From assembly GCA_013815505.1 (NCBI GenBank), contig JACDGA010000123.1:1-5860 (forward strand): 5,860 nucleotides of DNA, in the 5' to 3' direction. The first letter of the stretch is position 1. Each line of letters starts with the position of its first letter. Shown here piece by piece: positions 5,304-5,860 of this stretch. This stretch comes from Acidimicrobiia bacterium (lineage in GTDB: Bacteria > Actinomycetota > Acidimicrobiia > Acidimicrobiales > Ilumatobacteraceae). The notes under the pieces were generated by a model. It saw nothing but the letters and a program-made list of their open reading frames with translations. It made no database searches and had not been told where the DNA came from. Position numbers and translations under genes: made by a program.

Positions 5304-5860
5304 ATGAAGTGTCCATCGTGTGGCAGCGAGGTTCGGGAGACTGATCGTTTCTGCAACGCGTGCGGGGTGCGTGTCGCGGCATCGAGCAGCGACGACGCAG
5401 CAGCGGGCGACGACGACGCGGCATCGAGCAGCGACGACGCGGCAGCGGGCGACGACGCGGCATCGGTGATGGCGGCGTCGCCTGTGTCGGGTGAGGGCAC
5501 GGCGCACGAGTCCGACGCCGACGACGAGCCAGAACCCGACAGCGAGCCCGAGGACGGCGACGGGTCGAGCAGCGACGCGTCGACCGCGTCCGAGCCGCTC
5601 CCGGCGCCGACGGGCTCACCGGCGGCAGCTGCGCCGGCCGCGGCCTCGACACATCGTCCTCCGCTCAGCGATCGTCCGGTCACGCGCCAGCTGGCGCAGA
5701 TGGCCGGCGACCCGACGCCGCCCCCGACTCCCGTCGCATCGACGTCGACGTCGAGCGAGGCCGCGCCGGCCGCCCACGCCGAGACGCGACCCAACGCGCC
5801 CGTCGGTGACGAATCGGCGGCCACCACGCGCCAGCACCAACCCGATGCGGCTCGCACGAC
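5304..5860 (+). CDS. Zinc-ribbon protein with long acidic low-complexity region (3' end outside window)
   Basis: The reading frame is open from the ATG at 5304 to the window edge, 185 codons without a stop. Residues 3-20 form a rubredoxin-like zinc ribbon with CPSC (Cys3, Cys6) and CNAC (Cys17, Cys20), ten residues apart, as in the zinc-ribbon domains that open many bacterial proteins. Residues 25-95 are rich in Asp, Glu, Ser and Ala and include a tandem repeat. From about 96 onward the sequence is Pro/Ala/Thr/Ser-rich. No membrane helix has appeared by the window end; in proteins of this build a helix or a folded C-terminal domain often follows, so the visible part may be only the disordered front. 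Start choice rests on the zinc ribbon beginning at residue 3 and the TANNNT box upstream. Function unknown. Confidence 0.8.
   Translation, partial: MKCPSCGSEVRETDRFCNACGVRVAASSSDDAAAGDDDAASSSDDAAAGDDAASVMAASPVSGEGTAHESDADDEPEPDSEPEDGDGSSSDASTASEPLPAPTGSPAAAAPAAASTHRPPLSDRPVTRQLAQMAGDPTPPPTPVASTSTSSEAAPAAHAETRPNAPVGDESAATTRQHQPDAART
5376..5465 (+). repeat. 42/39-bp in-frame tandem repeat, two units plus a partial third
   Basis: Unit 1 (5376-5417) encodes AASSSDDAAAGDDD. Unit 2 (5418-5456) encodes the same less one Asp. A partial third (5457-5465) encodes AAS. The DNA of units 1 and 2 differs at one synonymous A/G site apart from the missing GAC codon, which points to recent duplication and slippage in the GAC run. 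It lies in the acidic disordered region of the zinc-ribbon protein. Confidence 0.85.

Noticed and set aside
4375..5307. 310-codon plus-strand frame opposite gluQ
   Set aside because: It is the mirror of gluQ, whose synthetase motifs and zinc ligands are unmistakable.
5258..5857. 199-codon minus-strand frame opposite the zinc-ribbon gene
   Set aside because: It is low-complexity Ser/Ala/Gly, complementary to the acidic repeat region; the plus strand has CxxC pairs and a leaderless promoter pattern.

Overview
The window is GC-rich, densely packed bacterial DNA of actinobacterial character. The evidence for this is a DUF2510-type Trp/Tyr-rich C-terminal domain, a lipoprotein L,D-transpeptidase with a Thr/Pro linker, GTG starts, and TANNNT hexamers placed 6-7 nt before start codons, the mark of leaderless transcripts. 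An Acidimicrobiia-like lineage (Ilumatobacter relatives) would fit, but that placement is inference. No mobile element, CRISPR array, RNA gene or phage gene is visible, and no gene-free stretch exceeds 175 nt.

Layout. Positions 1-907 (+): the 3' end of a membrane protein gene overlaps by 3 nt a 223-residue ABC ATPase of ABC-2 exporter type, so the pair probably forms one exporter. Positions 931-1599 (+): a 222-residue protein with a small N-terminal domain, a long Ser/Gly linker punctuated by SSWG motifs, and a DUF2510-like C-terminal domain. Ten bases later, 1610-3199 (+): a 529-residue protein with a metallo-beta-lactamase (MBL) fold and a C-terminal Rieske [2Fe-2S] domain, which resembles CMP-Neu5Ac hydroxylase (CMAH) but has the Rieske domain moved from the N- to the C-terminus. 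Convergent to it, 5 nt away, 3205-4122 (-): a lipoprotein L,D-transpeptidase with a peptidoglycan-binding domain. Then 4297-5250 (-): GluQ, glutamyl-queuosine tRNA(Asp) synthetase. Divergent from gluQ, 5304 to the window end (+): the start of a zinc-ribbon protein with a long acidic, low-complexity region containing a 42/39-bp tandem repeat.

The genes do not form one pathway. There is an exporter pair, a small unit of unknown role (linker protein plus MBL-Rieske enzyme), a cell-wall cross-linking enzyme, a tRNA-modification enzyme and an uncharacterised zinc-ribbon protein.

The most interesting item is the MBL-Rieske protein, whose domain order looks permuted relative to CMAH and whose reaction is unknown. 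Next is the repeated leaderless-promoter geometry at three starts (931, 4122, 5304), which also decides the start of the transpeptidase gene. The intergenic region between gluQ and the transpeptidase gene carries two good hairpins and a possible 18-codon leader ORF.
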